Source: Bacteroidales bacterium Phil6
GTDB taxonomy: Bacteria > Bacteroidota > Bacteroidia > Bacteroidales > F082
Direction of reading: 5' to 3'
Assembly (NCBI GenBank): GCA_002633315.1
Contig: NWBN01000015.1
Span: 62,001-126,000 of the forward strand
Length of the DNA: 64,000 bases
A program made the position numbers and the translations under genes. Every line of letters begins with the position of its first letter. Within the stretch, counting starts at the first letter, position 1. This document shows, piece by piece, positions 50,122-58,724 of the stretch. The notes below the pieces were generated by a model. That model worked only from the letters and a program-made list of their open reading frames with translations. It did no database searches and was not told the origin of the DNA.

Positions 50122-50772
50122 ATGTTGAACATTAAAGTTTTTGTTTTTAACGGTCTTTCAGAGAATACGTTTGTGTTATATAATGCTAAGGGGCAATGTG
50201 TTATCGTCGATGCCGGTAATAGTAATAAGACTGAAGATGAGATGATTTTCAAATTTATTGATGATAATCATCTGACACCGTTGATGCTTTTGTCAACACA
50301 TTTACATATAGATCATGTGTTGGGAAATTATTCGTTAAATAAGCGCTATGGTATCTCCCTTGCTGCTTATCCTGTCGATAAAGAGTATATAATGGGAGTA
50401 TGGAGGTATGCCGGTGTTTTTGGAATAGATGTAGATGAAAATAATTATATATTTCCTGAGATAGAGTTAAGTGAAAATGAGGTGATAAAAGTGGGAGAGG
50501 ACTATATAAAAGTTTTATATACTCCCGGTCATGCACTTGGTCATGTATGTTTTTATGATGAAGCAGATGGTTTCGTCTTGACAGGCGACACTTTGTTTTA
50601 TAGAAGTGTGGGAAGGTACGATTTCCCCGGCGGCAGTTATAAGGAATTGGAAAATAGTGTGAGAAATTGTCTGTATAAATTGCCTGATAATACTGTGTGT
50701 TATCCCGGTCATGGCCGTTCTACTACAATAGGTGATGAGAAAGTTTACAATCACGTTATTCCATTGCGTTAG
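50122..50772 (+). CDS. Metallo-beta-lactamase fold hydrolase (glyoxalase II-like)
   Basis: 216 residues. The metal motif STHLHIDHVLGN (~59-70) with HxHxDH, then PGHALGHVCFY, LTGDTLFYRSVGRYDFPGGS and the final YPGHGRSTTIGDE give all ligands for a binuclear site. The compact size and the GRYDFPGG segment fit the YcbL/glyoxalase II-like group acting on thioesters such as S-lactoylglutathione or related substrates. The actual substrate is unknown. It is monocistronic, divergent from nrdJ. Confidence 0.93.
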   Translation: MLNIKVFVFNGLSENTFVLYNAKGQCVIVDAGNSNKTEDEMIFKFIDDNHLTPLMLLSTHLHIDHVLGNYSLNKRYGISLAAYPVDKEYIMGVWRYAGVFGIDVDENNYIFPEIELSENEVIKVGEDYIKVLYTPGHALGHVCFYDEADGFVLTGDTLFYRSVGRYDFPGGSYKELENSVRNCLYKLPDNTVCYPGHGRSTTIGDEKVYNHVIPLR

Positions 50773-50923
50773 TTTATATAATATTAATAGGTGTGTTTGT
50801 TTTTATGCTCAATATGAAAATGTATTTCTGTTTTTTGTTGTGTGTTGACAGACAGTCTTTTTGATTTTTTTTGTTATGTTGTAAAAAAAATCCGTTTTTT
50901 TTGGTTGGTATATAAAAATATTG

Positions 50924-50931
50924 TATTTTTG
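50924..50931 (+). promoter_or_regulatory. tRNA promoter -7 box
   Basis: TATTTTTG at 50924-50931, with TTG at 50901-50903 20 bp upstream, just before the tRNA gene. Confidence 0.6.
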
Positions 50932-50944
50932 CACAGTGAAAAAT

Positions 50945-51017
50945 GTCGGGTTCTACTAGCCGGTCAGGTAACGACACTCTCACTGTCGAAACAGGGGTTC
51001 GAATCCCCTACCCGATA
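50945..51017 (+). tRNA. tRNA-Glu (anticodon CTC)
   Basis: 73 nt. The acceptor GTCGGGT pairs with ACCCGAT (51010-51016; first pair G-T), D-stem TAC/GTA, and the anticodon stem CGACA/TGTCG encloses loop CTCTCAC with anticodon CTC. The T-arm is AGGGG TTCGAAT CCCCT and the discriminator is A. CCA is not encoded. The arm lengths match tRNA-Glu. It reads GAG codons. It stands alone with its own promoter and terminator. Confidence 0.93.
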
Positions 51018-51019
51018 CT

Positions 51020-51058
51020 AAAGGTGAGTCAGATTTGATTATTTGGCGCACCTTTTTT
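51020..51058 (+). terminator. Terminator of tRNA-Glu
   Basis: AAAGGTG (51020-51026) and CACCTTT (51049-51055) with following T residues. Confidence 0.7.
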
Positions 51059-51170
51059 ATTATGATTCCCAAGATAAGATTTTGGATTTATAATTAAAAA
51101 GACTTTGTTATTGTGTAATTATAGAACAGAGATTTGACATCGTAACACACTGCGTTTTTTGTTTTGTCAT

Positions 51171-52154
51171 TTATTCTTTTAATTTCTGTACGATATAGTC
51201 AATGTCGATATTCATCATACAGTTGAAATGTTTGCGGGGACATTTTTTGTAACCCAATTTGCTGCAAGGACGACATTTGACATCTTTGCATTCAATTATT
51301 TTGACTTTCTCAGGTTCAAGAGGAAGATAAGGATACATTCCGAACTCAGGCACAGTATTGCCCCATACCGAGATAATCGTTTTATGCAATGCTGCTGCTA
51401 TATGCATCATGCCGGTGTCGTTGGTGAGTACCTTTTTTGCCATTAATAATATAGAAGCTGACTGTTCGATATTCAGTTTACCTACGGGATTGCCTACTAC
51501 TAAATTGTTTGTTGCCTTGACAATTTCGTCAGCCCTTTTCATATCGCCTGTGCCTCCAAGCAGTACTACCGGTTCATCGAGACGTTTTATTATTTCTATG
51601 ATTTTCTCAGAAGGTAATATTTTTGTGAAGTATGTGCCGCCTATTACTATGGCATAAAATCCGTTGCGAAAACTTTCAGGTATGTCAGGCTCTTGCATGA
51701 AATTGGAATCTGATATGAAAAAGTCCAATCCCTTATTGTCATTGTGAACACAAAGATCTTTAACAGCCATGAAATAACGATCCACAATGTGGATGTTGGG
51801 CAATAGATTGATCTTAAATGAAGTGAGTAAGAATTTCTTGAAATTTAATTTTGGAAAACTTCTGTATTTGCATGATAATGCCATACATACTCTGAGAGAA
51901 CGGTTGTTTTTCTGTAAATCAACTATATAATCATATTTCTCTTTTTTTAATTCTTTGATGATGTCGCTTAAAGAATCGTCGAATTCATAGACTTTATCAA
52001 TGTGGGGATTGGTGTCATATAAACTGCTGAATTTCTTTTTTGTCAGAGCATGAAGTTGAATGTCTGGTAGTTGTTCTTTAAGACATCGTATCACCGGTGT
52101 GGTCAAAACGATGTCACCTATAGAACTGAACCGTATTACAAGTATTTTTTTCAA
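51171..52154 (-). CDS. GT9 (heptosyltransferase-family) glycosyltransferase
   Basis: 327 residues. GT9 features: MKKILVIRFSSIGDIVLTTP at the N-terminus, YDYIVDLQKNNRSLRVCM, VVLLGGTGDMKRADEIVKA, and LTNDTGMMHIAAALHKTIIS with the donor-binding Gly/Asp region. Four Cys in CKDVKCRPCSKLGYKKCPRK near the end are typical of the family's Bacteroidota members. It probably adds a heptose or other sugar to the LPS inner core. The minus-strand -7 box at 52172-52179 lies 18 bp upstream. Confidence 0.92.
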   Translation of the reverse strand: MKKILVIRFSSIGDIVLTTPVIRCLKEQLPDIQLHALTKKKFSSLYDTNPHIDKVYEFDDSLSDIIKELKKEKYDYIVDLQKNNRSLRVCMALSCKYRSFPKLNFKKFLLTSFKINLLPNIHIVDRYFMAVKDLCVHNDNKGLDFFISDSNFMQEPDIPESFRNGFYAIVIGGTYFTKILPSEKIIEIIKRLDEPVVLLGGTGDMKRADEIVKATNNLVVGNPVGKLNIEQSASILLMAKKVLTNDTGMMHIAAALHKTIISVWGNTVPEFGMYPYLPLEPEKVKIIECKDVKCRPCSKLGYKKCPRKHFNCMMNIDIDYIVQKLKE

Positions 52155-52171
52155 GATTTATTATTTTGCTG

Positions 52172-52179
52172 CAAAGTTA
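52172..52179 (-). promoter_or_regulatory. -7 box of GT9 gene
   Basis: TAACTTTG on the minus strand (CAAAGTTA at 52172-52179), flanked by CTGCAAA (52169-52175) and TTTGCAG (52187-52193) inverted arms. Confidence 0.5.
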
Positions 52180-52232
52180 AGTATTTTTTGCAGTATGACA
52201 TAAATGAATTGATAATGATTGCAGTAATTATG

Positions 52233-52691
52233 TTACTCTGTGTCATTGTCAGAATTTTTCTCTTGGGACTCTTTTTCCTGCTTCTCTTTTTCTTCTAATA
52301 GCTCTTTCTCCTTTAATACTTTAACTTGTTCTCTTTCTATTCTTTTGGTTATAGAGTCGAAGATTCTGTACATTATTTCTGTGTTGGCGTTATAGAAACT
52401 GACGTTTTCAAAGAATATCGAGTCGGTGATGCCATAGTGAGAAAAGATGGTGTCATATCCTTTGTCTTTCAAGTCGTATGTCGCTTGATTGGTATTTTTT
52501 TTGTAATTGATAGCGCTTTCCATTATCTGAATGTCTGTCAGTATCTCAACCATTTTGTTTTCCGGGATAAGCACCGAAGGTATTGTTCCTTGTGGTTGAC
52601 TGTTTTTGCAACCGACAAAGAACAATAGTCCTATGATAAAAACATATAATCGATTAGTTTCCAAATTCCGACAAGAATTTAATTCTGACAA
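52233..52691 (-). CDS. DUF4296-type lipoprotein
   Basis: 152 residues. A hydrophobic stretch ending in a lipobox-like Cys (YVFIIGLLFFVGCKNSQPQG) marks a lipoprotein. The conserved body IPENKMVEILTDIQIMESAI, FSHYGITDSIFFENVSFYNA is the DUF4296 pattern of Bacteroidota. The C-terminal ~40 residues are Glu/Lys rich and likely helical (KEKELLEEKEKQEKESQEKN). The start at 52691 makes the gene overlap the recQ end by 38 nt, and no later Met precedes the signal, so translation is coupled to recQ. Function unknown. Confidence 0.8.
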   Translation of the reverse strand: MSELNSCRNLETNRLYVFIIGLLFFVGCKNSQPQGTIPSVLIPENKMVEILTDIQIMESAINYKKNTNQATYDLKDKGYDTIFSHYGITDSIFFENVSFYNANTEIMYRIFDSITKRIEREQVKVLKEKELLEEKEKQEKESQEKNSDNDTE

Positions 52692-54855
52692 GTCTTACTT
52701 CTTCTTCATCATATTCGTTTTCGCCTAAAGCTTTCATGGCATCTTCCACGTTATCCGATTCTGCCTTTCGGAAGTAGTCTTCTATTTCTTCAAGAACATA
52801 AGGGTCGAGATGATCTCTTGTATCATAACTGATATCGAGACGTATGCCGCTTGCAACGATACTTTCTATTTCAGTAAGTAGCTCATCGAAAGTCAAGTTG
52901 CGTGCTTTTGCAATATCTTCGAGTGGTATTTGTTTGTCTATGTTGTGTATGATGCTAACCTTGAGGTCGGATTTTTGTGTTGATTTGACTATCATGTCGA
53001 TAGGACGCATGATGTCATTTTCTTCTACGTATTCCTTTATCAGGTCGAGGAAAGGTTGTCCGAATTTTTGCGCTTTACCGGGACCTACGCCTACAATTTG
53101 TGTCAATTCTTCGATAGTAATAGGATATTGTATTGCCATATCTTCAAGTGACGGGTCTTGGAAGATAACAAACGGAGGCAGATTTTTCTTTTTGGCTATG
53201 GTTTTGCGCAAGTCCTTTAACATAGAGAACAAAGTCTTGTCTGTTCCGGAATCTTTGGCAAATGCAGCTCTTTCATCGTCAAAATCATCATCCTCCGGAT
53301 TGTCATAGTCATGGTCTTTGGCTACCATTATGGTATAAGGTTTCTTTACGAAATCTTTACCTTCTTTTGTGACTTTTAAGATGCCATAATTTTCTATGTC
53401 TTTAAATAAAAGTTTATTAACTATAGCCTGTCTTATGATGGAAGTCCAATACTTTTCATCATGGTCGTCGCCAGCACCGAAGAATTCGTTAGTGTCATGT
53501 TTGGCAGTTTTTATGTCACCGGTGGCTTTACCGGTAAGGAGTTCAGCTATATGTTTGGTTTTAAATAGTTGTTTTGTGGCGATGACAGCCTCGATGACGA
53601 GTTTAAGGTCGTCTTGTCCATCAAAGTGCACTTTGGGATTGAGGCAATTGTCGCAGGCACCGCAGTTCTCTTTTTCGTATTCTTCTCCGAAATAGTGTAA
53701 CAACAACTTATGGCGGCATACAGGCGATTCTGCATACGACACTGTCTCGTTCAAAAGCTCGCGTGCTATCTCCTGTTCAGCCACGGTTTTATCTTTATTG
53801 AACTTCTCAAGTTTATGAATATCTTCGTAATCGTAAAATGCTATACAGTTGCCTTCGCCTCCGTCGCGACCGGCACGTCCAGTCTCTTGATAATAACTCT
53901 CAAGACTTTTTGGTATGTCGTGATGTATGACAAAGCGTATGTCAGGTTTGTCAATACCCATGCCGAAGGCTATCGTTGCGACTATTACATCCACTTCTTC
54001 CATGAGGAATTTGTCTTGATTTTCCTTACGTGTCTGACTGTCGAGTCCTGCATGATATGGTAATGCACGTATTCCGTTTACCACGAGTGTTTCTGCAAGT
54101 TCTTCAACTTTTTTACGGCTTAGACAATATACTATACCTGATTTTCCATGATTATTCTTTATGTATTTTATAATGTCTTTTACTACGTCTTTTGTCTTGG
54201 GACGTACTTCATAATATAAATTAGGTCTGTCGAATGATGATTTAAAGACCTTGGCATCAGTGATTTCGAGATTCTTCATGATGTCCTGTTGTACTTTCAC
54301 CGTAGCTGTCGCTGTAAGTGCAATGACAGGTAATTTAGGGTCTATAGCATTGATGATCTGACGTAGCCTGCTGTATTCAGGTCTAAAGTCATGTCCCCAT
54401 TCAGAGATGCAATGAGCCTCGTCTATGGCAAAAAACGATATCTTTAGTCCTCTGAGAAATTCCAATGTCTCTGCCTTAGTCAAGGACTCCGGTGCTACAT
54501 ATAATAATTTTGTCTTTTGCCGTATGAGGTCTTCTCTCACTTGTAAAAGTTCAGCTTTGGATAATGATGAATTCATGACATGGGCCACACCATTGTCGGT
54601 GCCGAAACTTCGAAACATGTCAACTTGATTTTTCATCAATGCTATCAGAGGAGATACTACTATTGTCGTACCTTCGCTAAGCAATGCCGGAAGCTGATAA
54701 CACAATGACTTGCCTCCACCCGTCGGCATAAGTACGAATGTATTGTTCTTAGACAAGATGCTTTTAATGATAGCCTTCTGATTGCCTTTGAACTGTTCAA
54801 AGCCAAAAACCTCTTTTAATAAGGTTTGCAAAACTTTTTCATCTATTTTTGCCAT
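52654..54855 (-). CDS. recQ: ATP-dependent DNA helicase RecQ
   Basis: 733 residues. Helicase motifs: FKGNQKAIIKSIL (Q-motif region), Walker A MPTGGGKSLCYQLPA, DEAHCISEWGHDFRPEYSRL, TATATVKVQQDI and QETGRAGRDGGEGNC. The RQC zinc-binding Cys are in CRHKLLLHYFGEEYEKENCG and ACDNC. A HRDC domain follows (VIFQDPSLEDMAIQYPITIE to KFGQPFLDLI). It unwinds recombination and repair intermediates. It is divergent from kdsD. Confidence 0.97.
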   Translation of the reverse strand: MAKIDEKVLQTLLKEVFGFEQFKGNQKAIIKSILSKNNTFVLMPTGGGKSLCYQLPALLSEGTTIVVSPLIALMKNQVDMFRSFGTDNGVAHVMNSSLSKAELLQVREDLIRQKTKLLYVAPESLTKAETLEFLRGLKISFFAIDEAHCISEWGHDFRPEYSRLRQIINAIDPKLPVIALTATATVKVQQDIMKNLEITDAKVFKSSFDRPNLYYEVRPKTKDVVKDIIKYIKNNHGKSGIVYCLSRKKVEELAETLVVNGIRALPYHAGLDSQTRKENQDKFLMEEVDVIVATIAFGMGIDKPDIRFVIHHDIPKSLESYYQETGRAGRDGGEGNCIAFYDYEDIHKLEKFNKDKTVAEQEIARELLNETVSYAESPVCRHKLLLHYFGEEYEKENCGACDNCLNPKVHFDGQDDLKLVIEAVIATKQLFKTKHIAELLTGKATGDIKTAKHDTNEFFGAGDDHDEKYWTSIIRQAIVNKLLFKDIENYGILKVTKEGKDFVKKPYTIMVAKDHDYDNPEDDDFDDERAAFAKDSGTDKTLFSMLKDLRKTIAKKKNLPPFVIFQDPSLEDMAIQYPITIEELTQIVGVGPGKAQKFGQPFLDLIKEYVEENDIMRPIDMIVKSTQKSDLKVSIIHNIDKQIPLEDIAKARNLTFDELLTEIESIVASGIRLDISYDTRDHLDPYVLEEIEDYFRKAESDNVEDAMKALGENEYDEEEVRLVRIKFLSEFGN

Positions 54856-54982
54856 ATCTTTTCCAAAGAAATTATTTAAATTTGCATCGAATTTAGAATT
54901 CTATGCTTATTTACTCAGATTAAGTACAAATATAATAGTTTTTGTTTTTATTCCGAGCAAAATTAACAAAAAAATATTGCTA

Positions 54983-55939
54983 ATGAAAAATATTTTAGAT
55001 ATTGCACGAGAAGTTATTGATACAGAGATTGATTCTATTAAAGGTCTTAGGGGTTTGTTGACTGATGATTTTGCAAAAGTTGTAAAAATTATCTATAATT
55101 CTAAAGGTAATGTAGTTGTTTCGGGCATTGGAAAGAGTGCAATTATAGCACAAAAGATAGTAGCGACACTTAATTCTACCGGTACTAAGGCTGTTTTTAT
55201 GCACGCTGCCGATGCTATACATGGGGACCTTGGCATTATCCGTGATGATGATATTGTCATTATAATATCCAAAAGTGGTGAGACGCCGGAAATAAAATTT
55301 CTTACACCTTTAATAAAAATAAGGTCCAATCCTCTTGTCGCCATTGTAGGCAATAGGGATTCTTATCTCGCTCGTCAGGCTGATTATGTTTTGGATGTTA
55401 CAGTGCCTTTCGAGGCTTGTCCTAATAATCTTGCACCAACATCAAGTACTACAGCCCAGCTTGTGATGGGTGACGCTCTTGCTGTAGCGTTGCTTGAGTG
55501 TAAAGGTTTTACGGCACAGGATTTTGCTAAGTTCCATCCCGGTGGTGCACTCGGTAAACGTCTTTATCTTAGAGTTGGTGATGTTTGCGTCAAAAATCCT
55601 GTTCCTTCAGTACGCCCGGACGACATAATGACTAATGTGATTATTGAAATATCAGCCAAGATGCTCGGTGCTGCCGCAGTGATGGAAAATGATACTCTTA
55701 TTGGGATCATTACTGATGGTGACCTCCGTCGTATGTTGATGAAACACCCTAATATTGAAAAGGTTAAAGCACAGGATATCATGACTCGTAATCCTAAAAC
55801 CATAGAGAAAAGCGACCTTGTTGTCAATGCTTTAAGCATAATGCAGAATTGTAAGGTTACTCAGTTGCCTGTGATGGAAGATGGTAAATATGTGGGCATG
55901 ATTCATATTCATGACATCGTTAATGAAGGTATTTTGTAA
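54983..55939 (+). CDS. kdsD: Arabinose-5-phosphate isomerase (KpsF/GutQ family)
   Basis: 318 residues from the ATG at 54983; the longer open frame would run into the recQ start region and is rejected. The SIS domain carries [52 protein letters not shown] and [14 protein letters not shown]. Two CBS repeats follow ([40 protein letters not shown]). It makes arabinose 5-phosphate from ribulose 5-phosphate as precursor for Kdo in LPS. lptB begins 11 bp downstream, linking Kdo supply with LPS export. Confidence 0.95.
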   Translation: MKNILDIAREVIDTEIDSIKGLRGLLTDDFAKVVKIIYNSKGNVVVSGIGKSAIIAQKIVATLNSTGTKAVFMHAADAIHGDLGIIRDDDIVIIISKSGETPEIKFLTPLIKIRSNPLVAIVGNRDSYLARQADYVLDVTVPFEACPNNLAPTSSTTAQLVMGDALAVALLECKGFTAQDFAKFHPGGALGKRLYLRVGDVCVKNPVPSVRPDDIMTNVIIEISAKMLGAAAVMENDTLIGIITDGDLRRMLMKHPNIEKVKAQDIMTRNPKTIEKSDLVVNALSIMQNCKVTQLPVMEDGKYVGMIHIHDIVNEGIL

Positions 55940-55950
55940 AAACTATATAT

Positions 55951-56688
55951 ATGTTGCTACGGACTGAACAACTTGTGAAGAAATACAAACAACGCACTGT
56001 GGTGAAAAATGTCAGTGTTGAGGTTAATCAGGGTGAGATAGTGGGACTTCTCGGTCCTAATGGCGCCGGTAAGACGACGACATTCTATATGATTGTCGGT
56101 CTCATTAAGCCTTTTTCCGGTCATGTGTTTCTTGATGATGTTGACATCACGAAGTTTCCTATGTATAAGAGAGCACAGTTGGGTATAGGCTATTTGGCTC
56201 AAGAGGCTTCTATATTTCGCCAGATGACGGTGGAAGACAACATAGCTTCCGTCATGCAGTTTAAGGAAGGAATGTCCAAGTCTCAGCAAAAGGAGAAGTT
56301 GGAGTCATTGCTTGATGAGTTCGGATTGCAGCATATCAGAAAAAGTAAAGGAATACAACTTTCAGGGGGTGAACGACGCCGTTGCGAGATAGCAAGAGCG
56401 TTGTCGGTAGATCCTAAATTTATCTTGCTCGATGAACCTTTTGCAGGTGTTGACCCTATTGCTGTGGAAGATATCCAAAGAATTGTCGCTAAATTAAAAA
56501 ATAGAAATATTGGTGTATTGATAACAGACCATAATGCCAATGAGACATTGTCAATAACGGATAGAGCATATCTTGTTTTTGAAGGACAGTTGCTTAGATC
56601 CGGAACACCGGAGGAACTTTCTGCCGATGAAACGGTACGTACCCATTATCTCGGAACCAATTTCGAGTTGAGAAGAAAAGAGTTTTAG
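55951..56688 (+). CDS. lptB: LPS export ABC transporter ATPase LptB
   Basis: 245 residues. ABC motifs: Walker [18 protein letters not shown]-loop in [19 protein letters not shown], signature [15 protein letters not shown], Walker [20 protein letters not shown] and switch His in LITDHNANE. The EASIFRQ and FAGVDPIAV sequences are characteristic of LptB, which powers LPS extraction with LptFG. It is cotranscribed with kdsD. Confidence 0.96.
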   Translation: MLLRTEQLVKKYKQRTVVKNVSVEVNQGEIVGLLGPNGAGKTTTFYMIVGLIKPFSGHVFLDDVDITKFPMYKRAQLGIGYLAQEASIFRQMTVEDNIASVMQFKEGMSKSQQKEKLESLLDEFGLQHIRKSKGIQLSGGERRRCEIARALSVDPKFILLDEPFAGVDPIAVEDIQRIVAKLKNRNIGVLITDHNANETLSITDRAYLVFEGQLLRSGTPEELSADETVRTHYLGTNFELRRKEF

Positions 56689-56759
56689 TGTTTTCGTAAT
56701 ATTGTTACAATTTGCTATAACTATGGCAATTTTGCTTTTTGATAAATTTGTCCTGTATA

Positions 56760-57494
56760 TCAGGCAGCTGATTGTTTTTTGTCCTTTTCTTCTTTGTAAA
56801 AACAAAATGATAACAATATGTAAAATAGTATTATAAACGGTAATGATTGCCATTTTAATAAGACAAAAATTATAATGGCGAATATTATTACTGTATAGCG
56901 TAAACTATTGTCTTTGAAAGAGAAATTTTTGATTTTGAAAGAGAAGAAGGGTATTTTGCTTATCATAAGAAAACTGAATATCAGTATTGAAGCCAAAAGA
57001 GGCAGTGGAGAGTTTATGATATGTAAAATGGATTCTGTATCTGTTTGTGTAATGCCAATGGCTATGGATGCAAAAAATATGCCTGTTGCCGGTGTCGGCA
57101 ATCCGACAAAAGAACTTTTTTGTTTCGGATCTATGTTGAATTTGGCAAGACGTATGGATGCAAATGCCGCCATTAAAAATGCTGCAAAAGGTATTATGTT
57201 GATATTGTTGACGATTAGTGATAATGACGACTCAGAGAGTAGCCTGTAAACGATGAAAGAAGGAGCTACTCCAAAAGAAACGACATCGGACAATGAATCG
57301 AGTTCACCACCTATTGGAGAATGTGCATTTAAGAGCCGTGCTGCAAAACCGTCGAAGAAATCAAAAAGAGCTGCAATGAAAATCATTACACCGGCGCCCA
57401 TGAGATTCCCGTTAAAAAGTAAAGCTATTGAGATACAGCCGGAAAGCAAGTTGCAACATGTCAAAGTGTTTGGGAGATGTTTTATTATTTTCAT
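56760..57494 (-). CDS. pssA: CDP-diacylglycerol-serine O-phosphatidyltransferase
   Basis: 244 residues. The CDP-alcohol phosphotransferase signature DGFAARLLNAHSPIGGELDS, followed by LSDVVSFGVAPSF, matches the type II membrane PssA subgroup. The start KHLPNTLTCCNLLSGCISIA (first helix) is typical. About eight membrane segments are present. It makes phosphatidylserine, the precursor of phosphatidylethanolamine. It is separated by 14 bp from the upstream lipoprotein gene on the same strand. Confidence 0.93.
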   Translation of the reverse strand: MKIIKHLPNTLTCCNLLSGCISIALLFNGNLMGAGVMIFIAALFDFFDGFAARLLNAHSPIGGELDSLSDVVSFGVAPSFIVYRLLSESSLSLIVNNINIIPFAAFLMAAFASIRLAKFNIDPKQKSSFVGLPTPATGIFFASIAIGITQTDTESILHIINSPLPLLASILIFSFLMISKIPFFSFKIKNFSFKDNSLRYTVIIFAIIIFVLLKWQSLPFIILFYILLSFCFYKEEKDKKQSAA

Positions 57495-57508
57495 TATCCG
57501 TTATTTAT

Positions 57509-58564
57509 CTATAATTGTTCAAAAAGTATATTTTGCAAAGTCTTGTTAAGTTTTCTGCCGGTGTCTTTCAACAAGGCTTCGTCGGTAGGAAACCCAATGG
57601 AGTCATTGTTGAGAAGTCTTAAGGTCTGTTCCGAGCAAGCTGACTTGTCACCGGAAATTTCTGCAAAGTTATATTTAAATGTTGAAGTAATGTTAAACGG
57701 AGTAGAAATAATTGTCATATCCTCAGACAAGTCTATATATTCTATCTTCCCTTTTACCGTAGCTGTTTTGGTGATGGTTTTGTCAGTTACTGTAGCTGTC
57801 AAGTTGTCTTTGCTTTCTTTAAATGTCACAGCGTCTATGCGTTCTGGAGAGATTGCACTCTCTTCTATCAGTACACGTATCATGAGGTCGTATGATTTAT
57901 CATTTGACAAGGTCACATCGTAAGGTTTGTTTCCTATGAGATTGCCATGAAAATCAAGGACTGTATTTGCATAATCTTTTGGCATCTCAATATTGTTAAA
58001 AGCAGCGACGCGAAATACTATACTGTTTGCTGACGATAACACTGTACGTATTTTAAGAGCATCTATATTTGAATTATGAGGGTTGATTTTTATCAGTTGA
58101 TTTACAAGACTGTCTGCTGAGGCTGTGTTGTTATTGTCAGGATCTTCAAGTAAAGCATTGACTTTTGCACAAATATATAACTCGGTCTTGTTTTTAGCTG
58201 CCGCAATCTCCTCATCAAGGTTCAATGTCTTGTAATTTATTGCCTTTTTGATATCTGCAGATTGGCGCGACATGAGATTTTGTCTTCTGTCCATTCTGTT
58301 GTATAGATTATAAACTTTACCCCATATATCCGGTTCACCGCTTTTTTTTAGTTCCATTATTTTGTCATGGTCGCGTTCATTAGCTTCGTGATATGACATT
58401 TTTAACATCGTCAACTCTTCATCGTTAAGCGTTGCAGTCTTGGATTTTTTTGTCAGTATTTCTATTACGTCATCGTATCTCTTTGATTCATAAAGATTTC
58501 TTGTACTTGTACATGAAAATAGAACCAATAAGGCAATAATATAAAATAATCTATGCAGTTTCAT
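57509..58564 (-). CDS. Putative lipoprotein of unknown function
   Basis: 351 residues. A lipoprotein signal MKLHRLFYIIALLVLFSC is followed by a helical part (residues ~25-170, TPR-like: ESKRYDDVIEILTKKSKTAT, DEELTMLKMSYHEANERDHD). A beta-rich half follows (~180-330; VTLSNDKSYDLMIRVLIEES, TVTDKTITKTATVKGKIEYI). I do not recognise the family. It is encoded just upstream of pssA and divergent from the MMPL transporter, so an envelope role is likely but not specified. Confidence 0.75.
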   Translation of the reverse strand: MKLHRLFYIIALLVLFSCTSTRNLYESKRYDDVIEILTKKSKTATLNDEELTMLKMSYHEANERDHDKIMELKKSGEPDIWGKVYNLYNRMDRRQNLMSRQSADIKKAINYKTLNLDEEIAAAKNKTELYICAKVNALLEDPDNNNTASADSLVNQLIKINPHNSNIDALKIRTVLSSANSIVFRVAAFNNIEMPKDYANTVLDFHGNLIGNKPYDVTLSNDKSYDLMIRVLIEESAISPERIDAVTFKESKDNLTATVTDKTITKTATVKGKIEYIDLSEDMTIISTPFNITSTFKYNFAEISGDKSACSEQTLRLLNNDSIGFPTDEALLKDTGRKLNKTLQNILFEQL

Positions 58565-58627
58565 TTATGAAAAATTTATTTTTGTTGAAATTCACTATTT
58601 TTTTTACAACAAATTTCGCACCATTTT

Positions 58628-58656
58628 TTGTAATTTGGATTAAAATTGTAACTTTG
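58628..58656 (+). promoter_or_regulatory. Promoter of the MMPL-prenyl synthase genes
   Basis: TTG at 58628-58630 and TAACTTTG at 58649-58656, spaced 18 bp, with a ~65-nt leader. Confidence 0.65.
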
Positions 58657-58724
58657 ACACCGAAAAACAACGTTTTTTTATTCTGGAGACAGATAAGTAA
58701 TTGATATTTAGAAGGTAAAATTTT

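Noticed and set aside
54782-54982. N-terminal extension of the KdsD frame
   Set aside because: It overlaps the recQ start region antisense and lacks similarity to KpsF proteins; the ATG at 54983 gives the standard N-terminus.
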